Positions 17,602 to 26,141 of a DNA stretch of 64,000 bases are shown in pieces (positions within the stretch are counted from its first letter, which is position 1; each line of letters starts with the position of its first letter). This DNA comes from Arthrobacter sp. PGP41 (GTDB taxonomy: Bacteria; Actinomycetota; Actinomycetes; Actinomycetales; Micrococcaceae), in the NCBI RefSeq assembly GCF_002953935.1, contig NZ_CP026514.1, positions 1,922,001 through 1,986,000 on the forward strand, read 5' to 3'. The notes beneath the pieces are model-generated. The model was given only the letters and a program-made list of their open reading frames with translations. It had not been told where the DNA came from and did no database searches. A program made the position numbers and the translations under genes.

Positions 17602-19551
17602 ATGACTAGCACAGCCGCTGCTGACATCGGCACAGAGGTCGACGTCAAGGCCGTCCGTCGCCGCACTGTCGCACAAGCAATCGTTGAATACCTTCAGGTC
17701 CAGTACAGCGAATTAGACGGTGAACGGAGGCGCTTGGTTGCCGGAATGTACGGCATCTTCGGACACGGCAACTCCGTTGGACTGGCGCAGGGAATCGACG
17801 AGTATGGCGTGGACTTCCCGCACTACCAGGGCAAGAACGAGCAATCGATGGTCCACGCCGCCATTGGCTTCGCGAAAGCCTCAAACCGCGCCGCGACCCT
17901 CGCCTGTACCGCCTCCGCCGGCCCGGGATCGACGAACATGGTCTCAGGTGCCGCCACGGCAACTACCAACCGCCTTCCGGTGCTTCTGTTTCCCGCGGAC
18001 ATCATCAATAACCGTTTTGGTGACCCCGTGCTGCAGCAGATCGAGCACCCGGTAGAACGGGATGTATCCGCCAACGACTGCTTCCGCCCTGTCAGCCGCT
18101 ACTTCGACCGGATCACCCACCCGGCCCAGCTGCTGTCCACACTCCCTGAAGCGATGCGGGTCCTCACCGATCCCGTCGAAACCGGCGCCGTAGTAGTTTG
18201 CCTTCCCCAGGACATTCAGGGCGCGGAATTCGACTTCCCGGAATCCTTCTTCACACCGCGTGTGTGGCACATCCGTCGTCGTCCTGCTGTGGAGGACGAG
18301 TATCGCGATGCTGCTGCAATCATTGCGAACGCCGAACGCCCCCTGCTGATTGCAGGTGGTGGCGTCCGTTACTCGAAGGCACAGGAGGAACTGGCACGCT
18401 TCAGCGCCGAGTTCGGCATTCCGGTGGCCGAGACGTATGCCGGCAAGGGAAGCGGCCCCATCAGTGAACTTAATCTGGGCGCCCTCGGCGTGACCGGCAC
18501 TGTGGGGGCAAACGAAATCGCCGACGCCGCGGATGTTGTCATTACTGTAGGCTCACGCCTCCAGGACTTCATCACTGCATCACACTCACTGTTCCAGAAC
18601 CCCAACGTGAAGTTCGTGAACCTCAACGTTGGCTCATTCGACGCCCACAAGATGGGCTCATTCCCCGTCATTGGCGATGCCAAACTGTCCCTTGCCGCGC
18701 TGCGTGAACGCCTCGGAGCCCGTCAGTACGGCACATCCGAGGACTTCCGCAGCGACATCGCGGACGCCCGGAAGGCCACCTTCGAGGTACGCAAGCACGA
18801 CCTCCAGGCATTCCCCGGTGAGAACATGAGCCAGGCCCAGGTAATTGACGTGCTGAATCGCACGGCCACCAGCCAGGACGCCCTGATCCTGGGATCCGGC
18901 GGGGTGGTTGAAGGCATCCACAAGGCCTGGGATCCGTCCAACGGCACCGAGATCCACTTCGAGTACGCCAACTCCTGCATGGGCCATGAAATCCCGGCAG
19001 GCCTGGGCTATCGGATCGCCCGCGGGGACGCCCCCGGCGAGGTGTACGTGCTGATCGGTGACGGCACCTACTTCATGCAGCCCACCGAGCTGGTCACTGC
19101 GGTGCAGGAACACAAGAAGATCATCACCATCGTGATCGACAACCGCGGGCACCAGTGCATCTGGCCGCTTCAGGTGTCGAAGGGCGGCCCTGGCCGCGAG
19201 TTTGGTACCCAGTACCGGGAACGCAGCAATGAGTCCGGTCGCCTCGACGGAGCAATCCTGGACTTCGACATTGCGGCCAACGCTGCCAGCATGGGCTGTG
19301 CAGCCTGGTCCACGACCACCATCGAGGAATTCGAGGCGGCGCTCACCGAGGCCAGGGAAGTGAACGGCCCCGCAGTGATTGTGGCCCGTGTGGAGCGCGC
19401 GCGCTACCTGTCCGGCAACGGTGCTTTCTGGGATGTCGGAGTTCCCATGACGTCGGAGCGCCCGGGCAGCCAGGAAGGGACTGCGAAGCACTTGGAGGGC
19501 CGTGCCCGCCAGCGCTTCTACGCAGCCACCACCGCACCTGACGCCCGTTAA
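17602..19551 (+). CDS. IolD-like ThDP-dependent cyclic diketone hydrolase
   Basis: This 649-residue thiamine diphosphate enzyme starts behind TAGGAG. The ThDP glutamate is E80 in YQGKNEQSMVHAA, and the GDG of the cofactor motif is at 486-488 (GDGTYFMQPTELVTAVQE, ending IDNRG). The QEHKKI and CIWPLQ segments, the N-terminal extension and the total length match IolD, the 3D-(3,5/4)-trihydroxycyclohexane-1,2-dione hydrolase of inositol catabolism, better than acetolactate synthase. It opens a cyclohexanedione ring between two carbonyls in that pathway. No other complete iol set is nearby, so a different cyclitol-like substrate is possible. Confidence 0.8.
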   Translation: MTSTAAADIGTEVDVKAVRRRTVAQAIVEYLQVQYSELDGERRRLVAGMYGIFGHGNSVGLAQGIDEYGVDFPHYQGKNEQSMVHAAIGFAKASNRAATLACTASAGPGSTNMVSGAATATTNRLPVLLFPADIINNRFGDPVLQQIEHPVERDVSANDCFRPVSRYFDRITHPAQLLSTLPEAMRVLTDPVETGAVVVCLPQDIQGAEFDFPESFFTPRVWHIRRRPAVEDEYRDAAAIIANAERPLLIAGGGVRYSKAQEELARFSAEFGIPVAETYAGKGSGPISELNLGALGVTGTVGANEIADAADVVITVGSRLQDFITASHSLFQNPNVKFVNLNVGSFDAHKMGSFPVIGDAKLSLAALRERLGARQYGTSEDFRSDIADARKATFEVRKHDLQAFPGENMSQAQVIDVLNRTATSQDALILGSGGVVEGIHKAWDPSNGTEIHFEYANSCMGHEIPAGLGYRIARGDAPGEVYVLIGDGTYFMQPTELVTAVQEHKKIITIVIDNRGHQCIWPLQVSKGGPGREFGTQYRERSNESGRLDGAILDFDIAANAASMGCAAWSTTTIEEFEAALTEAREVNGPAVIVARVERARYLSGNGAFWDVGVPMTSERPGSQEGTAKHLEGRARQRFYAATTAPDAR

Positions 19552-19554
19552 ACG

Positions 19555-19598
19555 CGCCGGGCGGGACCGCGCTGCAGCGCGGTCCCGCCCGGCGTTTT
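19555..19598 (+). terminator. Terminator after the IolD-like gene
   Basis: An 18-bp perfect GC-rich stem (19555-19572 with 19577-19594) with loop TGCA is followed by TTTT. It starts three bases after the stop codon. Confidence 0.85.
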
Positions 19599-19645
19599 AC
19601 GGGGCAACCCCGTTCTTTCAATTTTCTGACAAAGGAGCATCCACC

Positions 19646-21001
19646 ATGAGTGCATTCGCTGTTGTAGATCCGGCCACAGGAACCACCCACGCGCAATACC
19701 CTGCGGCTACCGACGCAGAGGTCGAGGCAGGCCTCAGCGCAGCGCAGAGCACCTACCAGGACTGGTCACGCACCACTACCGTGGCTGAGCGGGCAGCGTT
19801 GGCAAAGCGGCTGGCCGACCTGTTCGTAGAACGCAAGGACAAGCTCGCGGCCATCATCAACCGGGAGATGGGCAAGCCCCTTCCGCAGGCGGTGGGGGAA
19901 GCAGAGTTCTCCGGCGCCATCGCCGCAGCATTTGCCGAACACGCGGAAGAGTGGCTCGCAGATGAAGAACTTGACGTTGCCGACGGCTTGCGGACCTTCT
20001 TCCGCTACCAAGGCCTGGGCGTGGTCCTCGGCATCATGCCGTGGAACTACCCCTACTACCAGGTGGCACGCTTCGCGATTCCCAACATCATCCTGGGCAA
20101 CACCGTGATTGTCCGCCATGCGAGCCAGTGCCCTGAGTCGGCCCTGGCCCTTGAGGAACTCTTCCGCGACGCCGGTTTCCCCGAGGGTGCCTACGTCAAC
20201 CTCTTTGCCACGCACCAGCAGATCTCGGACATCATCGCCGACGACCGCCTTCAGGGAGTATCACTCACAGGTTCGGAGCAGGTAGGTGCGATTGTGGCAG
20301 AACAGGCCGGGCGTGCCCTGAAGAAGTGTGTGCTGGAACTCGGCGGCGCCGATGTCTTCATTGTGCTCGACACCGACGACGTTGACCTCGCAGTGAAGAA
20401 GGCTGTGATGGGCCGTATGGGCAACACCGGCCAGTCCTGCAACGGCTCCAAGAGGATCGTCGTGCTGGACAAGTACTTCGACGAGTTTTCGAAGAAGTTC
20501 AAAGCTGCCATTGCCGGGCAGTCTTACGAGAGGGGCGATTTCGGTCCACTCTCCTCAGCCTCCGCAACCAAGTTCCTGAAGGAGCAGGTGCAGGGCGCCC
20601 TCGATCAGGGCGCCGAAATCCTGGTGGGCAACAACCAGCCTCAGGGCAACGTGTTCACACCAACGGTAATTACAAACATCTCTCCCTCCATGGACGTCTA
20701 CAGGGAGGAACTCTTCGGCCCCGTGGCGCAGCTTTACAAGGTCAGCAGCGACGAAGAAGCAATCAAGCTTGCGAACTCCTCGCCTTACGGCCTTGGTTCC
20801 GTGGTAATTTGCGACGACCTTGAGCGGGCTGAGCGCATCGGCAACCAGCTCGACGTCGGCATGGTCTTCATAGGCGCCTATGACCTCAGCGGTGCCGATG
20901 TTCCCTTCGGCGGCGTCAAGAAATCAGGCTACGGACGCGAACTTGGCAAAGTTGGAATGCTGGAGTTCGCGAACAAGAAGCTATTCCGCTTCGCAAAGTA
21001 G
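19646..21001 (+). CDS. NAD(P)-dependent aldehyde dehydrogenase, succinate-semialdehyde type
   Basis: This 451-residue enzyme starts at ATG 19646, behind a strong AAAGGAG; a longer open frame reaches back into the previous gene. The catalytic cysteine is C265 in GQSCNGSKR and the general-base glutamate is E231 in LELGG. PWNYPYYQ and the C-terminal PFGGVKKSGYGRE are typical of the short GabD-like class. It would oxidise a semialdehyde made by the upstream enzymes to a carboxylate. It lies between two strong terminators, so it may have its own promoter. Confidence 0.85.
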   Translation: MSAFAVVDPATGTTHAQYPAATDAEVEAGLSAAQSTYQDWSRTTTVAERAALAKRLADLFVERKDKLAAIINREMGKPLPQAVGEAEFSGAIAAAFAEHAEEWLADEELDVADGLRTFFRYQGLGVVLGIMPWNYPYYQVARFAIPNIILGNTVIVRHASQCPESALALEELFRDAGFPEGAYVNLFATHQQISDIIADDRLQGVSLTGSEQVGAIVAEQAGRALKKCVLELGGADVFIVLDTDDVDLAVKKAVMGRMGNTGQSCNGSKRIVVLDKYFDEFSKKFKAAIAGQSYERGDFGPLSSASATKFLKEQVQGALDQGAEILVGNNQPQGNVFTPTVITNISPSMDVYREELFGPVAQLYKVSSDEEAIKLANSSPYGLGSVVICDDLERAERIGNQLDVGMVFIGAYDLSGADVPFGGVKKSGYGRELGKVGMLEFANKKLFRFAK

Positions 21002-21018
21002 CGCACCCGCGCATTATG

Positions 21019-21052
21019 CAAGGGGAGGTCCCGTCGGACGGACCTCCCCTTG
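21019..21052 (+). terminator. Terminator after aldehyde dehydrogenase
   Basis: CAAGGGGAGGTCC pairs perfectly with GGACCTCCCCTTG over an eight-base loop, followed by ACCTTTT. Confidence 0.8.
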
Positions 21053-21125
21053 ACCTTTTGCTAGGCACAGAATGGCCGGATGCCGCACGGACAGATCGTG
21101 CCAGATATCAACTGGAAGGATCAGG

Positions 21126-22418
21126 ATGGTAGGACTTATGACTGAACCAGCAGCCGGCTCCGGCGAGGGTTCGGTGGATGAAGGAGGCTCGCTCCGCTAC
21201 GCCCCGGGACCCTACTTCGGCACCTACGGTGGCCGCTGGATGCCTGAGGCGCTGATCCCCGCCCTTGACGAGCTGGAGGCGACCTTCGAAAAGGCCAAGG
21301 CCGATCCTGAGTTCCGCGCCCAGATAGATAACCTGAACAAGAACTATTCAGGCCGGCCCTCGCTGCTGACCGAAGCCAAGCGGTTTTCTGTACACGCCGG
21401 GGGCGTGCGGGTGTTCCTCAAACGCGAGGACCTCAACCACACCGGCTCGCATAAGATCAATAACGTGCTGGGCCAGGCGCTTCTTGCCAAACGCATGGGC
21501 AAGACACGTGTTATCGCTGAGACTGGCGCAGGGCAACACGGTGTGGCGAGTGCAACGGCGGCGGCCCTGCTAGGCCTCGAATGCGTCGTCTATATGGGTG
21601 CCGAGGACTGCCGCCGTCAGGCGTTGAATGTGGCCAGGATGGAACTCCTGGGAGCGACTGTCGTCCCGGTCGCAACGGGTTCCCAGACGCTTAAAGACGC
21701 CATCAACGAAGCCCTCCGGGATTGGGTGGCCAACACAGATAACACTCATTACGTGTTGGGCACGGCAGCGGGTGCCCACCCGTTTCCGGCTATGGTCCGG
21801 TATTTTCACGAGGTTATCGGTGACGAAGCCCGCAGACAGATATTGGAGCGGACCGGCCGCCTGCCCGACGCGGTTTGCGCCTGCATTGGCGGCGGGTCAA
21901 ACGCCATCGGCCTCTTCCATGCCTTCCTGGACGACCCTTCCGTGAAGATTTACGGATTTGAGGCCGGCGGAGCCGGCATAGAGAGCGGGCGCCACGCGGC
22001 GCCGATCACGCTCGGCCTGCCGGGCGTACTGCACGGTGCCCGGTCCTACCTGATGCAGGACGACGACGGACAGACCATCGAATCGCATTCAATTTCCGCA
22101 GGGCTGGATTACCCCAGTGTCGGGCCGGAGCACTCGCACCTCGCTGACATCGGGCGGGTCAGCTACGAAGCGATCACCGACACCGAGGCCATGGAAGCCT
22201 TTCGGCTGCTATGCCGCACTGAGGGCATTATTCCTGCTATCGAGTCGGCACATGCACTTGCCGGTGCCATAAAAGTGGGCCATCGGCTGTCCGCCGGAAC
22301 CGGCGCCACGAGTGATGCCGCCGACAAAGTGGTGATAGTAAACCTGTCCGGCAGGGGCGACAAGGATGTGGGAACTGCCGCCGAGTGGTTCGACCTCCTG
22401 CAACAGGGGCCTCGCTGA
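21126..22418 (+). CDS. trpB: Tryptophan synthase beta chain, stand-alone
   Basis: This protein of about 430 residues starts at ATG 21126, five bases after GGAAGGA. The canonical TrpB marks are all present: PLP lysine K110 in HTGSHKINN, the catalytic glutamate in AETGAGQHG, the GGGSNAIG phosphate loop and the [15 protein letters not shown] region, with [20 protein letters not shown]. TrpB joins indole with serine, and isolated beta chains can also deaminate serine. No trpA or other trp gene is nearby, so this is an extra copy in a catabolic setting, perhaps scavenging indole or using a related nucleophile. It has terminators on both sides. Confidence 0.85.
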   Translation: MVGLMTEPAAGSGEGSVDEGGSLRYAPGPYFGTYGGRWMPEALIPALDELEATFEKAKADPEFRAQIDNLNKNYSGRPSLLTEAKRFSVHAGGVRVFLKREDLNHTGSHKINNVLGQALLAKRMGKTRVIAETGAGQHGVASATAAALLGLECVVYMGAEDCRRQALNVARMELLGATVVPVATGSQTLKDAINEALRDWVANTDNTHYVLGTAAGAHPFPAMVRYFHEVIGDEARRQILERTGRLPDAVCACIGGGSNAIGLFHAFLDDPSVKIYGFEAGGAGIESGRHAAPITLGLPGVLHGARSYLMQDDDGQTIESHSISAGLDYPSVGPEHSHLADIGRVSYEAITDTEAMEAFRLLCRTEGIIPAIESAHALAGAIKVGHRLSAGTGATSDAADKVVIVNLSGRGDKDVGTAAEWFDLLQQGPR

Positions 22419-22450
22419 GGCGGCCCTGCCATGGAAGGCCGATGGCTGTG

Positions 22451-22484
22451 AAGGTAGGCCGGTCCGGGCGATCCGGCCTACCTT
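22451..22484. terminator. Two-way terminator between converging genes
   Basis: AAGGTAGGCCGG (22451-22462) pairs with CCGGCCTACCTT (22473-22484). It lies between the converging trpB and monooxygenase genes and can serve both. Confidence 0.75.
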
Positions 22485-22509
22485 TGCCTATGTTTTCTAC
22501 GAGACAGGC

Positions 22510-24330
22510 TCAGCCATTCGGCTCGGCGACCGGCATTATGCCGGCCTCCATGGCGGCCAGCTGCAGCGCGAGCAGTTTTGAGTAAAACCTGCCATCACCG
22601 ATGCCGAGTGAAACCATGAACCACAGCTGGTCCACTCCGGTGCGTCGCCACAGGCGGCCGTATTCACGGTCTGGCCCCACCATGGCGAATTCACCCACTC
22701 GATCTGCGATGTCATCACCGAGGACCTCACGGACCACCGACGGCGCACCCTGGTAGCCAGTGGCGAATACAACGAGGTCAGCATTCAGGGAGCGGGCCCC
22801 ATCCAGCATGACTCCGCTGGGGCTGAGGCCCTCCACACTGCCATGGAGCAGCTTGATGGTTCCATCGATAATTAGTTCGGAAGCACCAGCATTGTAGTAA
22901 TAGCCGGTCCCGTTGAGGCCAAAAATCAGCCCGAGAACGCCTTGGCCATCCGGGCCGTCGCTCAGCTCGAAACCTGCCTCGACCAAACCTTCCAACAGTT
23001 CCCGGTCCATCGCCTTGACCAACTCCACATGTTTCGGGCCGTGGGCAGGAAGTGCACCAAAGGGAGTTGAAGCGTTGACCAGGTCGGCTTCCTCGATGCT
23101 GTATCTCCCGCTGACGTGGTTGGCGTGCATCACTTTATGGAAGGTGGAGGTGTTCATGACAAACGTTCCGGACCGCTGGATCATCGTGACGTCGACGCCA
23201 TGCTCGGCCAGGTCCTGCGCAATGTCGTGCCCACTGACGCCGGAGCCCACAACCACCGCACGCTTACCACGCCATTCTGCGTGGCCCTTGTAATCCACGG
23301 CATGCATGACGGTTCCTGGGAAGACCGACCGTCCGGGTACATCCGGGATGTTCGGTGCAGCGTTCATTCCGGTGGCAAAGATCAGATGTTTCGGGTTGAT
23401 CCTGCGATGTTGTCCCTGCCGGCTGACATCGACGGTCCACCGTCGGGACGGTTGGTCGAAGTCCGCGGCAATTACTGTCGTTCCGGTCCATACGGCCAGA
23501 TCCAGGAGTGTCGCGTAGCTCTCGAGGAAATCGCCCAACTTGTCCTTGGGAGTGAAACGAGGCCACGTTGATGGGAACGGAAGATAAGGCAAGTGATCGG
23601 ACGCAAGTGGGGTGTGGAGTGCCAGCGAACTGTACCGCTTGCGCCAGTTATCGCCAACGCGCTCGTTGCGTTCTAGGACAAGGGCAGGAATGCCCAGGGC
23701 ACGAAGGCGGGCAGCGAGCATGAGTCCGTTGTGTCCGGCACCGAGGATGACAACGTCCGGCTCCTGCTGCGTGAACTCGGGATCGAGTCCCTCTTGCCAA
23801 CCAAGACGGTTCCGCACCGGGCCGTGGGTCTTTCCACTCGGGCGGCCGTCGAGATGGCGCTCTGGGTGGCTGTCCACGGCGTCGAGGGCCAGGACCAGGC
23901 TCTCTGCCAGCCAGGTTCCGTCGCCTTCCTGCACTAAGCGGACGTGGCCAAGACCCCTTCCCGTGCTGTTCCTGAACTGAAGGAAAGCGGAGACGGTACC
24001 GGGAGTTCCGTCTTCGACGATGATGGACTGACTGCCGGGCTTTACATCGATCGACATGAGCCGGTGCGCCGGCGGAATCGCGAACAGCTCGAAGATCTCC
24101 TCGTATCCGATCGCGTTGCGGAAATCCCAAGACAGCGCCAGAAGGTCGCGGACAACGCCATCCGGTCGGAAAAGGCCAGCAGCGGCGACCGCGTCCGTGG
24201 AGGCCAGGGCCCTGGCCAACCGTCGTGCCCACTCATGCACGACCAATCCGTACGTGTCGATCGAATCCGGCTTCACTGCCGGGGGTACGGCTACATCAGT
24301 CATGTGCACCGGTTCCTTTGTGTGTGTCAT
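22510..24330 (-). CDS. FAD/NADPH-dependent flavin monooxygenase with N-terminal NTF2-like domain
   Basis: This 606-residue protein has about 160 N-terminal residues shaped like an NTF2/SnoaL domain (VHEWARRLARALASTD, LSWDFRNAIGYEEIFELF, FLQFRNSTGRGLGHV). The flavin monooxygenase part follows: FAD motif GAGHNG at 197-202, the family fingerprint FPGTVMHAVDY, NADPH motif GSGVSGHDIA and the late FATGYQG. It would insert oxygen into a carbonyl, amine or other soft nucleophile. ATG 24330 and ATG 24303 both have good ribosome binding sites; the longer form is given. It lies downstream of, and probably co-transcribed with, the SDR gene at 24374-25123. Confidence 0.8.
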   Translation of the reverse strand: MTHTKEPVHMTDVAVPPAVKPDSIDTYGLVVHEWARRLARALASTDAVAAAGLFRPDGVVRDLLALSWDFRNAIGYEEIFELFAIPPAHRLMSIDVKPGSQSIIVEDGTPGTVSAFLQFRNSTGRGLGHVRLVQEGDGTWLAESLVLALDAVDSHPERHLDGRPSGKTHGPVRNRLGWQEGLDPEFTQQEPDVVILGAGHNGLMLAARLRALGIPALVLERNERVGDNWRKRYSSLALHTPLASDHLPYLPFPSTWPRFTPKDKLGDFLESYATLLDLAVWTGTTVIAADFDQPSRRWTVDVSRQGQHRRINPKHLIFATGMNAAPNIPDVPGRSVFPGTVMHAVDYKGHAEWRGKRAVVVGSGVSGHDIAQDLAEHGVDVTMIQRSGTFVMNTSTFHKVMHANHVSGRYSIEEADLVNASTPFGALPAHGPKHVELVKAMDRELLEGLVEAGFELSDGPDGQGVLGLIFGLNGTGYYYNAGASELIIDGTIKLLHGSVEGLSPSGVMLDGARSLNADLVVFATGYQGAPSVVREVLGDDIADRVGEFAMVGPDREYGRLWRRTGVDQLWFMVSLGIGDGRFYSKLLALQLAAMEAGIMPVAEPNG

Positions 24331-24373
24331 GTGTGTGGTTTCCTTCGTTCTTGAGTCGGCTGGCTGTCCACCC

Positions 24374-25123
24374 TTATTGCGCGGTGTATCCGCCGTCGAT
24401 CAGGAGGTCCGCGCCGGTGACGTAGCTAGCTTCGTCACTGGCCAGGTACAGGACGCCGTAGCTCACTTCGATGGGCTGGGCCGCGCGTTTCATGGGCGTT
24501 GCATTGCTGAACTCGCGGTTGGACTTTTCGCCCTCTTCCACTGCCATCGGAGTCATGACCAATCCCGGGGAAACGGAGTTGACCCTCACGCTACGGTCTG
24601 CATATTCCATCGCCGCGGCGCGCGTCATCATCTTTACGGCCCCTTTCGAAGCCTGGTAGGAGAAGCCGCCGGGGTTGCCGACGGTGCCGTTGATGGAGCA
24701 CGTGTTGACGATTGCGCCGCCGCCGCTTCGCTCGATCGCGGGTGCACCATGCTTGAGGCCAAGAAAGACGCCTTGCTGGTTGATGGCGGTGGTGAGGGAC
24801 CAACCCTCAAGGCCCTCTTCTTCAACGGGCTTCATTGTGCCGACGATTCCCGCGTTGTTGACTAGGATGTCGATGCGCCCCCAGCGTTCTTCTGCCGCTG
24901 CGATGACGGTTTTCCATTCGTCTTCGGAGGCAACGTTCAGATGCATGTAGTGCACATCGTGCCCGGAATCCCTGAGTTCGCTGGCAACTGCCTCGCCGGT
25001 TTCATCCAACATGTCGGTGACAAGCACCGATGCACCCTCTTGCGCGAAAAGGCGCGCGTGGGATTCGCCCTGCCCTCTAGCGCCGCCGGTGATGATGGTT
25101 ACTTTGCCTTGAACACGGCCCAT
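24374..25123 (-). CDS. SDR family oxidoreductase
   Basis: This 249-residue classical short-chain dehydrogenase starts MGRVQGKVTIITGG at 25123, behind GGAG; the frame stays open to 25162. It has TGGARGQG for the cofactor, VNNAG, NTCSINGTVG and the catalytic YQASK. The end, DLLIDGGYTAQ, is typical of the 3-alpha/20-beta-hydroxysteroid-like branch. Being the first gene of the leftward pair with the monooxygenase, it may oxidise an alcohol to the ketone that the monooxygenase uses. That link is inference. Confidence 0.85.
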   Translation of the reverse strand: MGRVQGKVTIITGGARGQGESHARLFAQEGASVLVTDMLDETGEAVASELRDSGHDVHYMHLNVASEDEWKTVIAAAEERWGRIDILVNNAGIVGTMKPVEEEGLEGWSLTTAINQQGVFLGLKHGAPAIERSGGGAIVNTCSINGTVGNPGGFSYQASKGAVKMMTRAAAMEYADRSVRVNSVSPGLVMTPMAVEEGEKSNREFSNATPMKRAAQPIEVSYGVLYLASDEASYVTGADLLIDGGYTAQ

Positions 25124-25288
25124 GAGTGTCTCCTTCGTGATGGATGGGGTGAAGTGCTTCACGCTGTGGAAGACGCTACTGCCGCCTCTTGACGGGATTT
25201 GTGTCAGAAAGAGACATTTTTCGACTCATGGTCGGGGCAAACATTAGTCAGGAGCGCGGCACCTGCCACGCCGGATTAGGGGTCAACA

Positions 25289-26035
25289 GTGGGTGTGCGA
25301 CTCGAAGGCAAGACGGCAGTTGTGACCGGTGCAGCTTCTGGGCAGGGTTTAGCGACCGTACGGGCGCTGGTAGGGGAAGGGGCCAGTGTCATCGCGGCGG
25401 ACATTGATGAAGCCGCGCTGGAGCGGCTCTCAACCGAGAGCGGGCAGATTACGATACGACGCTGTGACGTGAGCAAGGCAGCAGAGGTGGAACGGCTGGT
25501 TGCCACGGCCGAACAGACCTACGGGGCCCTCCATGCCCTGCTGAACTGCGCCGGATATTTGCGAGCGGCATCCGTGCTTGAGACCGATGACGATGTGCTC
25601 GACCGGATCATCGATATCAACCTGAAGGGCGTGTTTTACGGCTGCAAATATGCCATCCCCGCCCTGCAGCGGGCCGGCGGCGGATCAATCGTCAATTGGG
25701 GCTCGGTCAACTCGTTGGTGGCTGAACCGGATATCGCGGCTTATTCCGCCTCAAAAGGAGCGGTCCTGATGCTCACCAAATCCGTGGCCGTCGAATATGC
25801 CAAGGACAATAACAGGGCCAACTGCCTGTGCCCAGGCGGTGTCCTTACGCCGATGGTGGCCGGCTTTTTCGATGAGGGGTTTCTCACGGATGAACAAGCC
25901 CAGCGGGCATACCAGCCGCTCGGCCTGATCAGCCCGGAGGAAGTAGCTGACGTTGCGGTGTTCCTGGTTTCGGACGAATCACGAAAGGTGACCGGTTCCG
26001 CCGTAATGGTCGATGCGGGATACACGGCGGTTTGA
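25289..26035 (+). CDS. SDR family oxidoreductase, divergent from the previous SDR
   Basis: This 248-residue short-chain dehydrogenase begins at GTG 25289 after AGGGG. Its features are TGAASGQG (cofactor), NCAGYL, the serine in IVNWGSVNS and the catalytic YSASK. The last residues, VMVDAGYTAV, resemble those of the divergent SDR at 24374. About 165 bases separate the two starts, a shared control region containing the loose repeat TGTC-N7-GACA at 25202-25216. The 17-bp dyad at 26041 separates this gene from the next. Confidence 0.85.
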   Translation: MGVRLEGKTAVVTGAASGQGLATVRALVGEGASVIAADIDEAALERLSTESGQITIRRCDVSKAAEVERLVATAEQTYGALHALLNCAGYLRAASVLETDDDVLDRIIDINLKGVFYGCKYAIPALQRAGGGSIVNWGSVNSLVAEPDIAAYSASKGAVLMLTKSVAVEYAKDNNRANCLCPGGVLTPMVAGFFDEGFLTDEQAQRAYQPLGLISPEEVADVAVFLVSDESRKVTGSAVMVDAGYTAV

Positions 26036-26040
26036 ACAGA

Positions 26041-26057
26041 TGTCCCACCTTGGGACA
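26041..26057. promoter_or_regulatory. Perfect 17-bp dyad before the aldehyde dehydrogenase
   Basis: TGTCCCA-CCT-TGGGACA is a perfect 7+3+7 inverted repeat and the most symmetric of the TGTYYCA-N3-TGRNACR set along with that at 32588. It starts five bases after the SDR stop. A possible -10 (TAATCT near 26080) would put it over or next to the -35. Confidence 0.65.
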
Positions 26058-26141
26058 GTAGTCCCCTTCCCTGCTGCGTAATCTCGACAGAACCATCGCG
26101 CCACCTCCGGCGCAAACAATTCACAGAGGAGTTACTTGGCG

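Noticed and set aside
25202..25216. TGTC-N7-GACA between the divergent SDR genes as another copy of the 17-bp dyad
   Set aside because: The half-sites are similar but the central TG and CA positions do not fit the motif, so it was left out of the set.
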